Below the pieces are notes generated by a model that saw only the letters and a program-made list of their open reading frames with translations, was not told where the DNA came from and ran no database searches. From positions 1 to 48,568 of the forward strand of contig NZ_JANQOP010000350.1 in assembly GCF_028285745.1 (NCBI RefSeq): a stretch of DNA of 48,568 nt, in the 5' to 3' direction. Made by a program: the position numbers and the translations under genes. The DNA comes from Acaryochloris sp. IP29b_bin.137. GTDB taxonomy: Bacteria > Cyanobacteriota > Cyanobacteriia > Thermosynechococcales > Thermosynechococcaceae. Position 1 is the first letter of the stretch. Each line of letters starts with the position of its first letter. This document shows positions 31,901 to 40,801 of the stretch, in pieces.

Positions 31901-33107
31901 CTTCTTTGGGCCGTTGACTTTCGGTGATATCTTCGTAGAGTCCCAGGATGCCAACCACGTCTTGTTGGCTGTTGAACAGTGGGAGCTTACTAGTTTCCAA
32001 CCAAGCCTGGCGTCCATCTGCTTGAATTTGTGATTCAACGATTCGAGACTCCGGCGCGTTGTGGGTCATGACCTTGCGATCGCACTGGCGATACCAATCT
32101 GCTTCTGCCTGCGACCAGGGCAAATCATAATCCGTCAAGCCCACAATATCGTTGGGATCGGACAAGCCAGCATCCTCGGCAAAGGCCATATTGCAGCCCA
32201 GATAGGTGGACTCCCGATCTTTCCAGAAAATGGCTTGGGGAATCGTATCCAAAATCAATTGCAACAACTGCTGAGACTTTTGGAGATCGGTTTGGGTGCG
32301 CTGGAGTTCCGCATAGGTTCGCTGTTGTTCTTGGCGTAAAAGCTGGTTGAGGGAGATTTCTGCGCGTTTGCGATCGCTAATATTTTTTTCGTTGACCAGT
32401 AAAGCGAGCCCTCCCGTATGAGGATTTTGGGTCCCGCGCACATCTATACCGTGCCATTCCAGTCCTTGAAGCGTTGTCACCTGGACCTCAACACTAAAGA
32501 CATCTCCCGCCTGGACCATCGCCATCGCCTGATGGGCCAAATCTGAGTCCTGAAATCGATGGGCAAAGGTGGGCTGGGGGGCCAAGTGCACCTCATCTCC
32601 ATAGCACTGCAAGGCCGCAGGATTCTGGAGAATCGCCCGACCCTCCAGATCGTATAGGGAGATCATGACCGTGGTATGTCGGAGGGCTTCTAAGGAGCAG
32701 AGGCTATCCACATCTACTTGCTCTAGGGCGTCGGTCACGCCTTCGGCCAACATGGCTAGCCGCCCCGATTCTATGGCAATGCCAGAAAAAACACAGCGCA
32801 CAGAGACTGCCGCCCCCCCTTTCGGATAGAAGGTCCATTGCTCCGTAATGGATTCTCCCTGTTCAAATTGATGTAGATAAGACTGCAATCGGATCACAGT
32901 CGATTCAGAATAATCGCTCCAATCTCGGTGTAGGAGTTCTTCTAAGTTGTTGGCATTCCACAACCCTAACGCTGCTGTATTGGCCCACCACATCCGCATC
33001 TGTTCAATATCAAAGATCCAGACCGGAGTGGATAACCGATTCAATATAGCCAGCTCAGCAGGCGTAACTCCCGAGGATAATGAAGAACTCACAGAACAGA
33101 TGGCCAT
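28986..33107 (-). CDS. Hybrid histidine kinase with PAS and GAF sensor domains
   Basis: At 1373 residues it is a multi-sensor kinase. Approximate order: PAS-like (15-125), PAS (140-250), coiled coil, PAS (285-400), GAF (410-560), PAS (565-685), GAF (690-870), HisKA with the phosphorylatable His in [11 protein letters not shown] (about 900-965), HATPase ([32 protein letters not shown]; about 1010-1140), receiver (LLIVDDHLE, phosphoacceptor in [19 protein letters not shown]; about 1160-1280) and a helical C-terminal tail (about 1300-1373). No membrane helix is seen, so it is probably cytosolic. The start is the ATG at 33107; the longest frame begins one codon earlier with TTG. A GGDEF regulator follows on the same strand. 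Confidence 0.93.
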   Translation of the reverse strand: MAICSVSSSLSSGVTPAELAILNRLSTPVWIFDIEQMRMWWANTAALGLWNANNLEELLHRDWSDYSESTVIRLQSYLHQFEQGESITEQWTFYPKGGAAVSVRCVFSGIAIESGRLAMLAEGVTDALEQVDVDSLCSLEALRHTTVMISLYDLEGRAILQNPAALQCYGDEVHLAPQPTFAHRFQDSDLAHQAMAMVQAGDVFSVEVQVTTLQGLEWHGIDVRGTQNPHTGGLALLVNEKNISDRKRAEISLNQLLRQEQQRTYAELQRTQTDLQKSQQLLQLILDTIPQAIFWKDRESTYLGCNMAFAEDAGLSDPNDIVGLTDYDLPWSQAEADWYRQCDRKVMTHNAPESRIVESQIQADGRQAWLETSKLPLFNSQQDVVGILGLYEDITESQRPKEALRLILEGTATKVGEEFFRTCTRALAGALRVRYAMITKRVGGAKDRVQTLAFWQGDHFGDNIEYRLEDSPCQAVIAGETCIYLDSIQQHYPHDANLVSLDAESYIGLPILNAAGQVLGHLAIIDTAPLANISEYEMILQIFAARAAAEIERLQAQQALELAQYSLEKANDSIFLFDHNGKFLYINNRACQQLHYTKAELQSMHVWDIDPLFSPTQLREHLEQLIIDRSQSFEGIHRTKAGRDIPVEITSTHFCFKDQDLFCAIARDITERKQTAILLEKQIQREMLLRDITADIRESLDSAKILATAVQMIGEVFGVSRCHIHSYTAGPTEQFPIVAEYLEPGCDSMLGVNIPVDKLPHAQQVLSQEKALVTANVYTDPLITTAIPDDRRIQLKSLLAVRTSYQGHPNGAIVLQHCRQRMSRQEFLQLSPTDQVGLVHQWTSDEIELLEAVANQVGIALAHAKLLEQEQAQSQQLSQQNQELLLAKKDAEAANRAKSEFLANMSHELRTPLNGILGYAQILKRSPSMNTQDQKGIQVIHQCGQHLLTLIEDLLDVAKIEAQRLGLAPEALHLPGLLTNVTEVFHIKALEKGIELYPDFAPNLPTGIEADPKRLRQILINILSNAVKFTDQGTVIFKVSLASEGPPLKGQALNKTANPVQSILFEVIDTGIGIASDELPKIFLPFEQVGQASKHHQGTGLGLAISHNLTQMMGGSLSVTSQPGKGSVFSLTLDFPVVQLDQSLAELDNHNNLSGYSGQTRRLLIVDDHLETCAGLIDLLTDLGFEVYTARNGQEGLDIALMCQPDLIISDLMMPNQDGCKMTQAIRQTLSIQGIPIIMSSASVSHLDQARSLEAGCDDFLAKPVQVGALLKKLQDFLDFEWVEKPDNEGNTDRQHQPLSLQPMRCPSQATIVQLTDLANKGSVFEIIDQLSALQSANPQYNDFCQKILDWSEKFEINNIQAFLQEVADEEHF

Positions 33108-33308
33108 CAATCACTGACTTTAGACTGCCCAGATTAGTCCCATTTCATCGCCTTGTAGACGAGCAGTCTGGATCATCTCCCAGCCGATTTGGGCAGAATC
33201 AGTCTAAAATTGTTAAATAATTTTGAAGTTTTCTCAACCTCAAGAGGGATATCCCTGCAGGTTTGTCCACTCAATTTCTATCCAACTTCTTTACTCCTGG
33301 AACCTAGT

Positions 33309-35102
33309 ATGACGCTCCTTCCCATTCGTAACGTCGCCATTATCGCCCACGTTGATCATGGCAAAACGACCCTGGTTGATGCCCTGCTAAAGCAAGCTGG
33401 GACCTTCCGGGAAGGAGAAGATATTCCCGATTGCGTTATGGATTCCAACGATCTGGAACGGGAGCGAGGCATTACCATTTTGTCCAAAAATACGGCGGTG
33501 ACCTACAAAGAGACTTTAATTAATATCGTCGATACCCCGGGTCACGCCGACTTTGGGGGAGAAGTTGAACGGGTCCTGGGCATGGTTGATGGTTGTCTGC
33601 TGATTGTAGACGCCAACGAAGGCCCCATGCCCCAAACCCGATTTGTGTTGAAAAAAGCCTTGGAAAAGGGCTTGCGACCGATCGTGCTGGTGAATAAGAT
33701 TGACCGCCCGCAAGCCGACCCCCACGGCGCGGTGGATAAAGTGTTGGACCTCTTTATCGAACTGGGGGCCGATGATGATCAATGTGATTTTCCCTATCTA
33801 TTTGCCTCAGGGTTAGATGGCTATGCCAAAGAAGATTTAGATGCCCCTGGTGAAGATATGAAACCCCTGTTTGAGTCCTTCCTTCACCATGTTCCACCTC
33901 CTGTTGGCGATCCCGAGAAGCCTCTCCAGCTCCAGGTGACCACCCTGGATTATTCCGATTATCTGGGTCGAATTGTGATTGGCAAGATTCACAACGGCAC
34001 CCTCAAGATGGGACAGCAGGCGGCTTTAATCAACGATAAGGGGGAGATGATCAAGGCCAAAGTCAGTAAGCTGATGGGCTTTGAAGGGCTTAGGCGCGTA
34101 GAGTTAGAGACTGCTTCTGCCGGTAACATTGTTGCGATCGCAGGGTTTGCCAATGCCAATATCGGTGAAACCATTACCTGTCCCAATGAGCCTCAGGCCT
34201 TGCCGCTAATTAAGGTGGATGAGCCGACCCTGCAAATGACCTTTTGCGTCAATGATTCGCCTTTTGCCGGTCAAGAAGGAGATTTTGTGACGTCGAGACA
34301 GCTTCGCGATCGCCTGATGCGGGAACTGGAAACCAATGTTGCCCTGCGAGTAGAAGAAACAGACTCCCCAGATCGCTTTGCCGTCTCCGGTCGGGGGGAA
34401 CTCCACCTAGGCATCTTAATTGAAACCATGCGCCGAGAAGGCTATGAGTTCCAGGTTTCTCAACCTCAGGTAATCTATCGTGAAGCGAATGGCCAACCTT
34501 GCGAACCCTATGAGTACCTGGTGTTGGATGTGCCGGAAGAGGCAGTGGGTGGCTGTATCGAACGGTTGGGGCAGCGACGGGGTGAGATGCAGGATATGCA
34601 GGTCAGTAATGGCCGAACTCAACTTGAATTTGTCATTCCAGCTCGGGGCTTAATTGGCTTCCGTGGTGAATTTATGCGCCTTACCCGAGGGGATGGCATT
34701 ATGAACCACAGTTTCCTGGACTACCGAGAAATGGCAGGGGATATTTCATCTCGCCGGAATGGTGTGATTGTTGCCTTTGAAGAAGGAACTGCGACCTTCT
34801 ATGCCCTCAAGAATGCCGAGGATCGGGGGTCCTTCTTTATTGAACCTGGCGTCAAAGTTTACAAGGGCATGATTGTCGGTGAACATAACCGCCCTCAAAA
34901 TCTAGACCTCAATGTTTGTAAAACAAAACACCTGACCAACCACCGGAGTTCCACAGGGGATGAGTTGGTGCAGTTGCAGGCCCCCGTCGATATGAGTTTG
35001 GAGCGGGCCCTGGAATATATCGGTTCTGACGAACTGGTAGAAGTGACCCCGGAATCGGTGCGTCTCCGAAAACTGGAGAAGAAGAAGTTGGCCAAACGCT
35101 AA
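33309..35102 (+). CDS. typA: Ribosome-associated GTPase TypA/BipA
   Basis: Translational GTPase that binds the ribosome and supports growth under cold or other stress and assembly of large subunits. The 597-residue protein shows G1 [10 protein letters not shown]2 RERGITI, G3 DTPGHADF, G4 NKIDRPQA, followed by the EF-G-like domains ([29 protein letters not shown]) and the BipA-specific C-terminal domain. I start at the ATG at 33309, giving MTLLPIRN, the family's usual N-terminus; the frame runs back to 33189 without coding sense. Confidence 0.95.
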   Translation: MTLLPIRNVAIIAHVDHGKTTLVDALLKQAGTFREGEDIPDCVMDSNDLERERGITILSKNTAVTYKETLINIVDTPGHADFGGEVERVLGMVDGCLLIVDANEGPMPQTRFVLKKALEKGLRPIVLVNKIDRPQADPHGAVDKVLDLFIELGADDDQCDFPYLFASGLDGYAKEDLDAPGEDMKPLFESFLHHVPPPVGDPEKPLQLQVTTLDYSDYLGRIVIGKIHNGTLKMGQQAALINDKGEMIKAKVSKLMGFEGLRRVELETASAGNIVAIAGFANANIGETITCPNEPQALPLIKVDEPTLQMTFCVNDSPFAGQEGDFVTSRQLRDRLMRELETNVALRVEETDSPDRFAVSGRGELHLGILIETMRREGYEFQVSQPQVIYREANGQPCEPYEYLVLDVPEEAVGGCIERLGQRRGEMQDMQVSNGRTQLEFVIPARGLIGFRGEFMRLTRGDGIMNHSFLDYREMAGDISSRRNGVIVAFEEGTATFYALKNAEDRGSFFIEPGVKVYKGMIVGEHNRPQNLDLNVCKTKHLTNHRSSTGDELVQLQAPVDMSLERALEYIGSDELVEVTPESVRLRKLEKKKLAKR

Positions 35103-35123
35103 ACATTCGCCCTGAATACAGAG

Positions 35124-35160
35124 CAGAGAAACGCTTGACCCACACAAGGCTTTCTCTGCC
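35124..35160. terminator. Stem-loop terminator candidate between convergent typA and DUF819 genes
   Basis: GCAGAGAAACGCTTG (35124-35138) pairs with CAAGGCTTTCTCTGC (35146-35160) with only two mismatched positions and a 7-base loop. It lies 22 bases after the typA stop and just beyond the DUF819 stop on the other strand. No T tract follows, but the long stem fits a bidirectional terminator. Confidence 0.65.
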
Positions 35161-35182
35161 CGCTGATAAGATTGCCTGAATC

Positions 35183-36331
35183 CTATCCCCCCCAACTACG
35201 CAGAACATTTCCCAACCCAACACCGATAAACGTCGCCATCGCATATCCCAAGGTGCCACACAGAATGGCTGGGGTGACCAATCGATCCCACCGTCGAGCC
35301 GTAGCCATCGCTGCCGCTGTCGTTGGTCCACCCGTATTGGCATTTGAGGCAACTGCTATTTCCACAAGATTGAGGCGAAATAGCCAACCCGCCCCCAACA
35401 AGAACAGTAGATGCAGGGTCAAAATCAATGCCGCCATTAGGAATAAGATGGGTCCCACCTGAAGCACAACCCCAATATTGGCACTCGCTCCAATGGCAGC
35501 AAAAAAAATTTGCATCAGTAGCTTGCCCAGAGTTTCTGCCACAGACAGTCGACTCAGCACTGAAGCAAACAGGGTCGCCAAGGCCACAATTAATATCGTG
35601 ATAACCAAAATAGCCACACTTGGGATACCGATAAAGGTAGCGATTCCCTTGCCAGCTGCACAAATAAGAGCACTCAAAGTCAACGCAACACACATCGGTA
35701 GCAGCGCATTACTCGCCGGAGACACCGCAGCTCCCAATGGGGCAGGGGCAAAGCTCGTTCGCGCTCCCTGACGGTAAAAACGGTTTAACCCGCCGATAGA
35801 AGGCAAGGTAAAGAGCAACAGAAAATACAACATCATCACCAGGTTGTCCGCTGCTACCCCTGCACTGAGGAGATCTCCCGATCTCAGCCCTACAGCTTCC
35901 GCCGTAGCCGCAAAGTTAACGGATCCACCAATATAGGTGGCACAAAATACAGCAGCCAGTTGCCAACCTCCATCCCCCAACGGCAGAACCAGATAAGCTG
36001 CGATCGTGCCCAGCACAGTGCCAATCGCACCGAGCATAAATGCCAATAGGGTCGGCCCTGTTTCCCTGACAATGCGCCGTAAATCCGCTTGAAAAAGGAG
36101 GAGTGGAATGGCAAAGGGGACCAGATACGTCCAAACGGCATCATAGGTCGGAGCACCAATAGGAATGATCCGAAGATTTGACAGAATAAAGGTTACCAAC
36201 AGGGTGGTTACAGCACCCGAGATCCTAGCCCCCCAAGCTGTACGCTCAGCCCATACGCCTAGCGTGGCAGCAGACATCAGGATTGCCCACAATGCAAAAT
36301 CTTGGTCTGAACCGATCAGTGAATTGGGCAT
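35183..36331 (-). CDS. DUF819 family integral membrane protein
   Basis: The 382-residue protein has about ten hydrophobic segments, including FAIPLLLFQADLRRIVRETGPTLLAF, a family-typical ADLRRI region, VFCATYIGGSVNFAATAEAVGL with the conserved GG.VNF motif, and DNLVMMLYFLLLF. DUF819 proteins resemble bacterial sodium-symporter-like carriers, but substrate is unknown. It converges with typA. The start ATG at 36331 is the only good one. Confidence 0.85.
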   Translation of the reverse strand: MPNSLIGSDQDFALWAILMSAATLGVWAERTAWGARISGAVTTLLVTFILSNLRIIPIGAPTYDAVWTYLVPFAIPLLLFQADLRRIVRETGPTLLAFMLGAIGTVLGTIAAYLVLPLGDGGWQLAAVFCATYIGGSVNFAATAEAVGLRSGDLLSAGVAADNLVMMLYFLLLFTLPSIGGLNRFYRQGARTSFAPAPLGAAVSPASNALLPMCVALTLSALICAAGKGIATFIGIPSVAILVITILIVALATLFASVLSRLSVAETLGKLLMQIFFAAIGASANIGVVLQVGPILFLMAALILTLHLLFLLGAGWLFRLNLVEIAVASNANTGGPTTAAAMATARRWDRLVTPAILCGTLGYAMATFIGVGLGNVLRSWGG

Positions 36332-36479
36332 GAGTCACAGAGAAAGACAGATCTGATAGGAAACTTATGGACATCCTATCGGTCTTTGAGCACCCCCATG
36401 ACAGTTCCTTGCATTATGGTGGATGACTGGCCATTGGCCCTGCTTCTCTCACCACCAAAAAAGCAAAATCTTAAGAGTT
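36332..36479. other. Gene-poor AT-rich stretch upstream of DUF819 gene
   Basis: This begins a 1.3-kb region without a confident gene that extends to 37688. It presumably holds the DUF819 promoter. I see no RNA or hairpin here. Confidence 0.4.
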
Positions 36480-36830
36480 TTAATTACTTTTCTGAACTGG
36501 CAATGAGGCTAACCATAATGTTGCCATTACAGCGAAAAACATTAAGACTAAATCTATCGTTCGACACATTTCTGGTGGCCAAAATCCTCTAACCATTGCC
36601 ACTAACAAAGCAAATTTAAAACCAACATATTCCAGAACAACAACTGTAAATCCAACAAGAGGTAGATGGGCTTTCATATAGATAGACCGATAAAGGTTAC
36701 GAATACAATTAATTTGAATCTCAAATAGCAACGACGGTAGCCGTCAAACAATTTGTTCAAGGATGGCACCAGAAACCAAGCATTGATGTATAAATTGCTG
36801 CAATTCAAGTAGATTCACACCTAAGTCCAT
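36480..36830 (-). pseudogene. Possible small membrane-protein gene interrupted by a TGA stop
   Basis: On the minus strand, an ATG at 36830 (MDLGVNLLELQQF...) opens a frame that meets one TGA at 36744-36746 and then continues in the same frame for about 88 codons to a TAA at 36480. The downstream part has two hydrophobic segments (LPLVGFTVVVLEYVGFKFALLVAMV and IDLVLMFFAVMATLWLASL) and could also start at an internal ATG (36677) to give a 65-residue protein. The intact gene would encode about 116 residues. I do not recognise the family; it may be a decayed gene, a stand-alone small protein or chance. Confidence 0.35.
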
Positions 36831-37440
36831 CACAATCAATTTACAAAAAGTCGATTTTGAGCAATACTAGTGCTGTATTGAATCATGACAAAACCAGCTA
36901 TATAAAGCCATTTGGCATCATAAATAACAGCAGCAATTATTCTCCTGCCTTCCAAGATTCATGAGATTCAAGTTGCCTGTATTGTTCCCTCTCTCATTTA
37001 ATTTTTTACCTGCATTTCTAAATTCAATCCATTATTTCAATTTAGAAAGCAGTTAAAAAAGAATGAATAATTTCTCAACTGCACACCATTATTGGGATTC
37101 AGATTTAACAATAGTTTTTCCTATTGACCTAGGTTTAATTCAGCCCAAATTTGTTCCTAGGCAATAAGAAGCTTACGCTTTCTTGCTTAAAATCAATCCT
37201 ATTCAAGGCTAGAGAGTTTCTAGTAAAAATAAAGTTTTGTATATTTAAGTCCTATTGTAATAGGATCTATTTCTTCATCATTCACTTACCTATAGTTTGC
37301 AAAAAAATGTTCCCAGTAAAAATGAGTCATTCGATACAGAATCTCAGGGTGGTCCACCATCAAACAACCCCCATTTCTAAGAGCTAATTTCTAAAGAAGG
37401 TATAAAGCGGACAAGTTAAGTCAGAAGCGTGTGGGCCATT
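36831..37440. other. AT-rich gene-free region left of the MITE-like element
   Basis: This stretch is AT-rich and has no supported gene. A 78-residue plus-strand frame (37151-37387) lacks a ribosome site and has an AT-biased composition, so it was not called. Confidence 0.4.
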
Positions 37441-37578
37441 GTCAGGGCTGTTTCAAGTTCCTGAAAGAAAATCTGAAACCAAGATTCTTGTGTACCCAGA
37501 CTTCCCATAACACTGTTGCTATCTCACGAATTTCTAGTGCTTTTGAATTACCTCTGGTTAACTTAAAACAGCCCTGAC
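37441..37578. mobile_element. 138-bp MITE-like element with 20-bp terminal inverted repeats
   Basis: The left end GTCAGGGCTGTTTCAAGTTC (37441-37460) matches the reverse complement of the right end (37559-37578) at 18 of 20 positions. The interior has no open frame. Length and ends fit a miniature inverted-repeat transposable element that relies on a transposase elsewhere. No clear target-site duplication is visible in the flanking bases. Confidence 0.6.
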
Positions 37579-37688
37579 GGTAAGCTAGCTAACCTAATCC
37601 GTCCAGGATTACATTTCCATCAGAAATTAGTGTTGGTTTGTTTATATCGTTCCCGATTATATCGACATAATGACTTGTGTTTTATCCG

Positions 37689-38453
37689 CTACAAACCAGG
37701 TGTTGTTTGAGCAAATAGAGCGGCAAAATCAGAGGTGGGCAGGGCTTCATCTTCCTCGCGGGTAACGACATCAAAAGCCTTGTTTTGAGCATTGGGTTCG
37801 AGTAAAGCCTGAACAACCACCTCAGCCACATCCGCCCGAGGTAGCTTATGGGGCATATTTTGTTCTGGGATAAAGAATGAGTCATCTTTACCCACTAGAA
37901 TTTCACGGTGTCCCCCCCGCTCATCGATTAATCCCCCTGCCCGGACAATAGTGTAATGAATGCCTGAATCAATTAAATATTGTTCAGCCTGCCGCTTCCA
38001 AATCAGAACATTGCCATTTCCAAGGGTGTTGAGGTAGTGATTTTTATCCGTACCCCCCATCGAGCCCACTTGGACAATGTGCTGAACACCAACGGCAACA
38101 GCTGCATCAATTAAATTTCGTTGACCGTTATAGTCAATATCTTCTGGATAGGCTCCAGGTAGAAATTCAAATTCGGGTCTTTGCCCCGGTTGAGGGGGAC
38201 CTTTCATCACCAGAACAGAACTGGATAGAATCACTAGGGCATCACAACCTGCGATCGCGCGATCAATACTGGCGCGATCCATCACGTCCCCAATCTCCAC
38301 CCCGTCCACAGAACCCAACTTTTCTTGCGCCTTTTCTGCAGAACGGGCAAAGCACACAACCTCGAATCGATCAGTGCGTTCGCGGAGTTTATGCACAACA
38401 ATCGATCCAGTTTGCCCTGTTGCCCCTGTGACTAATACTTTTTGGATCGCCAT
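37689..38453 (-). CDS. Atypical short-chain dehydrogenase (At5g02240-like NAD(P)-binding protein)
   Basis: This 254-residue protein has the NAD(P) loop GATGQTG (10-16) and a later segment, HYTIVRAGGLIDERGGHREILVGKDD, followed by PRADVAEVVVQALLEPNAQNKAFDV, which closely recalls the plant protein At5g02240 and related NmrA-like SDRs. The catalytic Tyr-Lys pair of classical SDRs is absent, so it may act as a redox sensor or a reductase of unknown substrate. AGAAGG lies about 9 bases before the ATG. It is flanked by the MITE-like element. Confidence 0.85.
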   Translation of the reverse strand: MAIQKVLVTGATGQTGSIVVHKLRERTDRFEVVCFARSAEKAQEKLGSVDGVEIGDVMDRASIDRAIAGCDALVILSSSVLVMKGPPQPGQRPEFEFLPGAYPEDIDYNGQRNLIDAAVAVGVQHIVQVGSMGGTDKNHYLNTLGNGNVLIWKRQAEQYLIDSGIHYTIVRAGGLIDERGGHREILVGKDDSFFIPEQNMPHKLPRADVAEVVVQALLEPNAQNKAFDVVTREEDEALPTSDFAALFAQTTPGL

Positions 38454-38613
38454 AGCTTCTGACCTTCTCTATCCAAGCATGATCTACGTGTATCTCCTTG
38501 ACTTTATCAGAAGCAGATCAACAGATTTACCTTTGATGAAACAGGTTCTTGTAGATTTTGTGGAGAGATCTGGACGTCGCTACCGATAACCATTCATTGA
38601 ACCAGCAGTGTGA

Positions 38614-39048
38614 CTAAGCAATAAGATGAGAGAACGTCGCTTGATAGTACGCATTGTGCTTGGACTGTCCCGAAGGCACAATAAACAAATTGAACTGACC
38701 TAGTTGTGGATGCTCAAACTGATAGGTGCCTTGGTCCAACAATTGCCCTTGTTTGCCGCGAAAGGTTAGAGAAAATTGTTCAAGTTGATCGGACCGACCT
38801 TGGTCTTCCACCTGATCTAGTTGGAGGCGGAGCCGTTCTCCCCGTTCAGTTAGGACATGTAAGGTCTGGTCCTTGAGCGTTTCAAAGGTAGAGTAATGCA
38901 TCTGGCTTAGGCCGACCCCAGTCTGAGTATCAAGCGTTTTAGCCACCAATTGGTGTTGTCGTTTTGTATTAGGGATAGAAAATGACGTTCCGGCTGTGGC
39001 TAAAATGCTGCCAGAAAATAATAAAAAATACCGTCGTGAAATACTCAT
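38614..39048 (-). CDS. DUF6916-type protein with twin-arginine signal
   Basis: The 144-residue precursor begins MSISRRYFLLFSGSILATAG, where SRRYFL matches the Tat consensus (S-R-R-x-F-L), so export in folded form is likely. The mature domain (LSQMHYSTFETLKDQ, SLTFRGKQGQLLDQGTYQFEHPQLGQFNLFIVPSGQ) is homologous by eye to the small DUF6916 protein at 44263-44565. Function is unknown. The locus is the left member of the surface-protein region. Confidence 0.7.
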   Translation of the reverse strand: MSISRRYFLLFSGSILATAGTSFSIPNTKRQHQLVAKTLDTQTGVGLSQMHYSTFETLKDQTLHVLTERGERLRLQLDQVEDQGRSDQLEQFSLTFRGKQGQLLDQGTYQFEHPQLGQFNLFIVPSGQSKHNAYYQATFSHLIA

Positions 39049-39664
39049 AGCAGTCTATTGATATCCATGAAACTATATTTTGAGTATTCAAACCATTGAT
39101 ATGAGCTTGAAATAGCCTTAACTGTTACTTTAATAGAGGCTATTGGGGGAGTAAGCTTTAATATTAGCTAGTTTTACCTATCAAAACAGCAAGGCTTACC
39201 AGTCATTATAAGTCTTGCTGTTTTGACAAAAAATTAAGAAATAGTATTTTTTAGGCAGATGTAAGTCGTGATTTAAGTGCGTGAACTGAAAAACTTATTT
39301 TGCACTGTATTTTATCCTTATACATTTTATTTCTTCTAGCCTCAAAAATGCATATATCTGTCGACTTTTATCTCTTAGTTAAGAGGCATTGAATTATTTT
39401 AAAAACCGCTATTGAGCAAACTGAGAGGTTAGATTTAGAGAGACTCAAAGTTGATCTTACTCGCAACTAATTTAATCTTTAATTGAATTATCGAGTCAAA
39501 GAAAAAATATTTTTTACAAAGAATCCGATTAGTACCGATTTATCGTCTAAATTCTTCTGATTCCCTCTGTTCAACCTCTCATCCCTTCCCGTCCTAAGAT
39601 TTCATAGAATGACCAGTTTTCAAGCATTGACGATGCAAGGGTTGGTCCAACTGGTCGTCACTAC
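39049..39664. other. 616-bp AT-rich intergenic region
   Basis: It separates the Tat-DUF6916 gene from TIGR03032, both on the minus strand. Apart from the large stem-loop at 39181-39226, it carries no visible gene. Confidence 0.4.
39181..39226. terminator. 18-bp-stem hairpin (probable bidirectional terminator)
   Basis: TCAAAACAGCAAG (39181-39193) is the exact reverse complement of CTTGCTGTTTTGA (39214-39226). With a G-T wobble and CTTA/TAAG inside, the stem reaches 18 pairs with a 10-base loop. The A-rich and T-rich arms look like a terminator, but no gene ends close by (TIGR03032 stops at 39665 on the minus strand, more than 430 bases upstream of it). Confidence 0.5.
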
Positions 39665-40774
39665 TCATTCTTTTATCGGGGGGAGGGGATTTGATTGATG
39701 TCCTTGTGATTCAACCTCCGACAATACTTCATCAGGCAAGGCGTAGGAACTTGCCAATGTTTTCTCATCTCCTTCTAGAATTTCAGGGAAGCAAATCTGT
39801 GGTAGCACTGCTATGGAGAAGATTTCTTGGACTGCATCTTCAAAACGCAGGAAACCAATAATCTCTCCCGTTTCGATATGAATGACCCAAATTCCACAAG
39901 TGCGCTCTTTAAGTCTGTCGGTCAGAGGAATGCCACTAAAGACAGCAGACTCCCGAACCTGTGACAATCCCACAAAAGCCAAAGGACCATAAAAGTCAAT
40001 GCCACGGGTAAAACCAGGTAATTCAACTACCGTTGTTAATTGTCCGGTCTTTAGATCAACAGTCGCAACTGATCCATTGCCTGATTCTAATACCCATAGC
40101 TGACCCGCGTAATAGCGCGGTGAATGCGGCATAGATAATCCTTGGCAAACGACCTCATTGTTTTCTACATCCATGAGGATGCCTCCCACTGCCTTGTGGG
40201 ACCGCCAGCCCTGGGGGGTATTGGTCGCACCTAAAGCAGTCACATATTTAGGTCGTTGGTTCACAATGGCTAAACCATTGAGGTGACAGCGGTCCTCAGC
40301 CGCTAAGCCAGAGATAAAAGGGGGTCGCCATCGAGGGATAAAACTGTAGGCATTTTCTAAGGTACACAGGCAAGAGAACCGAGTATTGACTATCCACAAT
40401 TCCTCACTAGCCCAAGCCATTTCATGAATATCAATATCACCTGTGAAGTGGATATTACGGGGAATGTAGCAGGCATCATGTTTGTCTACAGGCTTGAGTT
40501 GGGCAGCCACAACTGGCATATTATAGAGCTCAACGAGCTGGTAGGCTTCACCAATTGCCATGCGAGTGGCGTTCGCAGCAAGGCCCATAGGTCTATTAAA
40601 GTGACGAAAGTGGGTATTAAGTTGATTGTTCTCGGCCCGTATCAAAATAACCTTGCCGGCCTGATAAGTGGAAACCGCTAGTGCGAATTTATTCTGACTT
40701 AAAAGCTGGGCTAGATTTGATGTATAGACACTTCGCAGTGGCGCATTCTCGGGAACAGTTTCGGCAGATATCAT
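39665..40774 (-). CDS. TIGR03032 family protein (six-bladed propeller-like, function unknown)
   Basis: The 369-residue protein has the family hallmarks WRPPFISGL, DRCHLNGLA, KYVTALGATNT, GWRSHKAVGG, LSMPHSPRYYAGQLWVLESGNG, LPGFTRGIDF and FVGLSQVRES, all in TIGR03032. The repeated strand pattern suggests a beta-propeller. There is no signal peptide. The start ATG lies only 27 bases after the stop of the beta-helix gene upstream, so the two are very likely co-transcribed. Role is not known; a processing or assembly helper for the neighbouring surface protein would fit. Confidence 0.8.
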   Translation of the reverse strand: MISAETVPENAPLRSVYTSNLAQLLSQNKFALAVSTYQAGKVILIRAENNQLNTHFRHFNRPMGLAANATRMAIGEAYQLVELYNMPVVAAQLKPVDKHDACYIPRNIHFTGDIDIHEMAWASEELWIVNTRFSCLCTLENAYSFIPRWRPPFISGLAAEDRCHLNGLAIVNQRPKYVTALGATNTPQGWRSHKAVGGILMDVENNEVVCQGLSMPHSPRYYAGQLWVLESGNGSVATVDLKTGQLTTVVELPGFTRGIDFYGPLAFVGLSQVRESAVFSGIPLTDRLKERTCGIWVIHIETGEIIGFLRFEDAVQEIFSIAVLPQICFPEILEGDEKTLASSYALPDEVLSEVESQGHQSNPLPPIKE

Positions 40775-40801
40775 TATTTTGCTAGGCAGCAGTTTTCCAT
40801 C

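Noticed and set aside
33189-33308. N-terminal extension of TypA by 40 residues
   Set aside because: The extra sequence has no family counterpart, while [20 protein letters not shown] at 33309 is the normal TypA start.
37151-37387. 78-codon plus-strand frame in AT-rich DNA
   Set aside because: Rich in Lys, Phe and Ile as expected of AT bias; no ribosome site, no domain.
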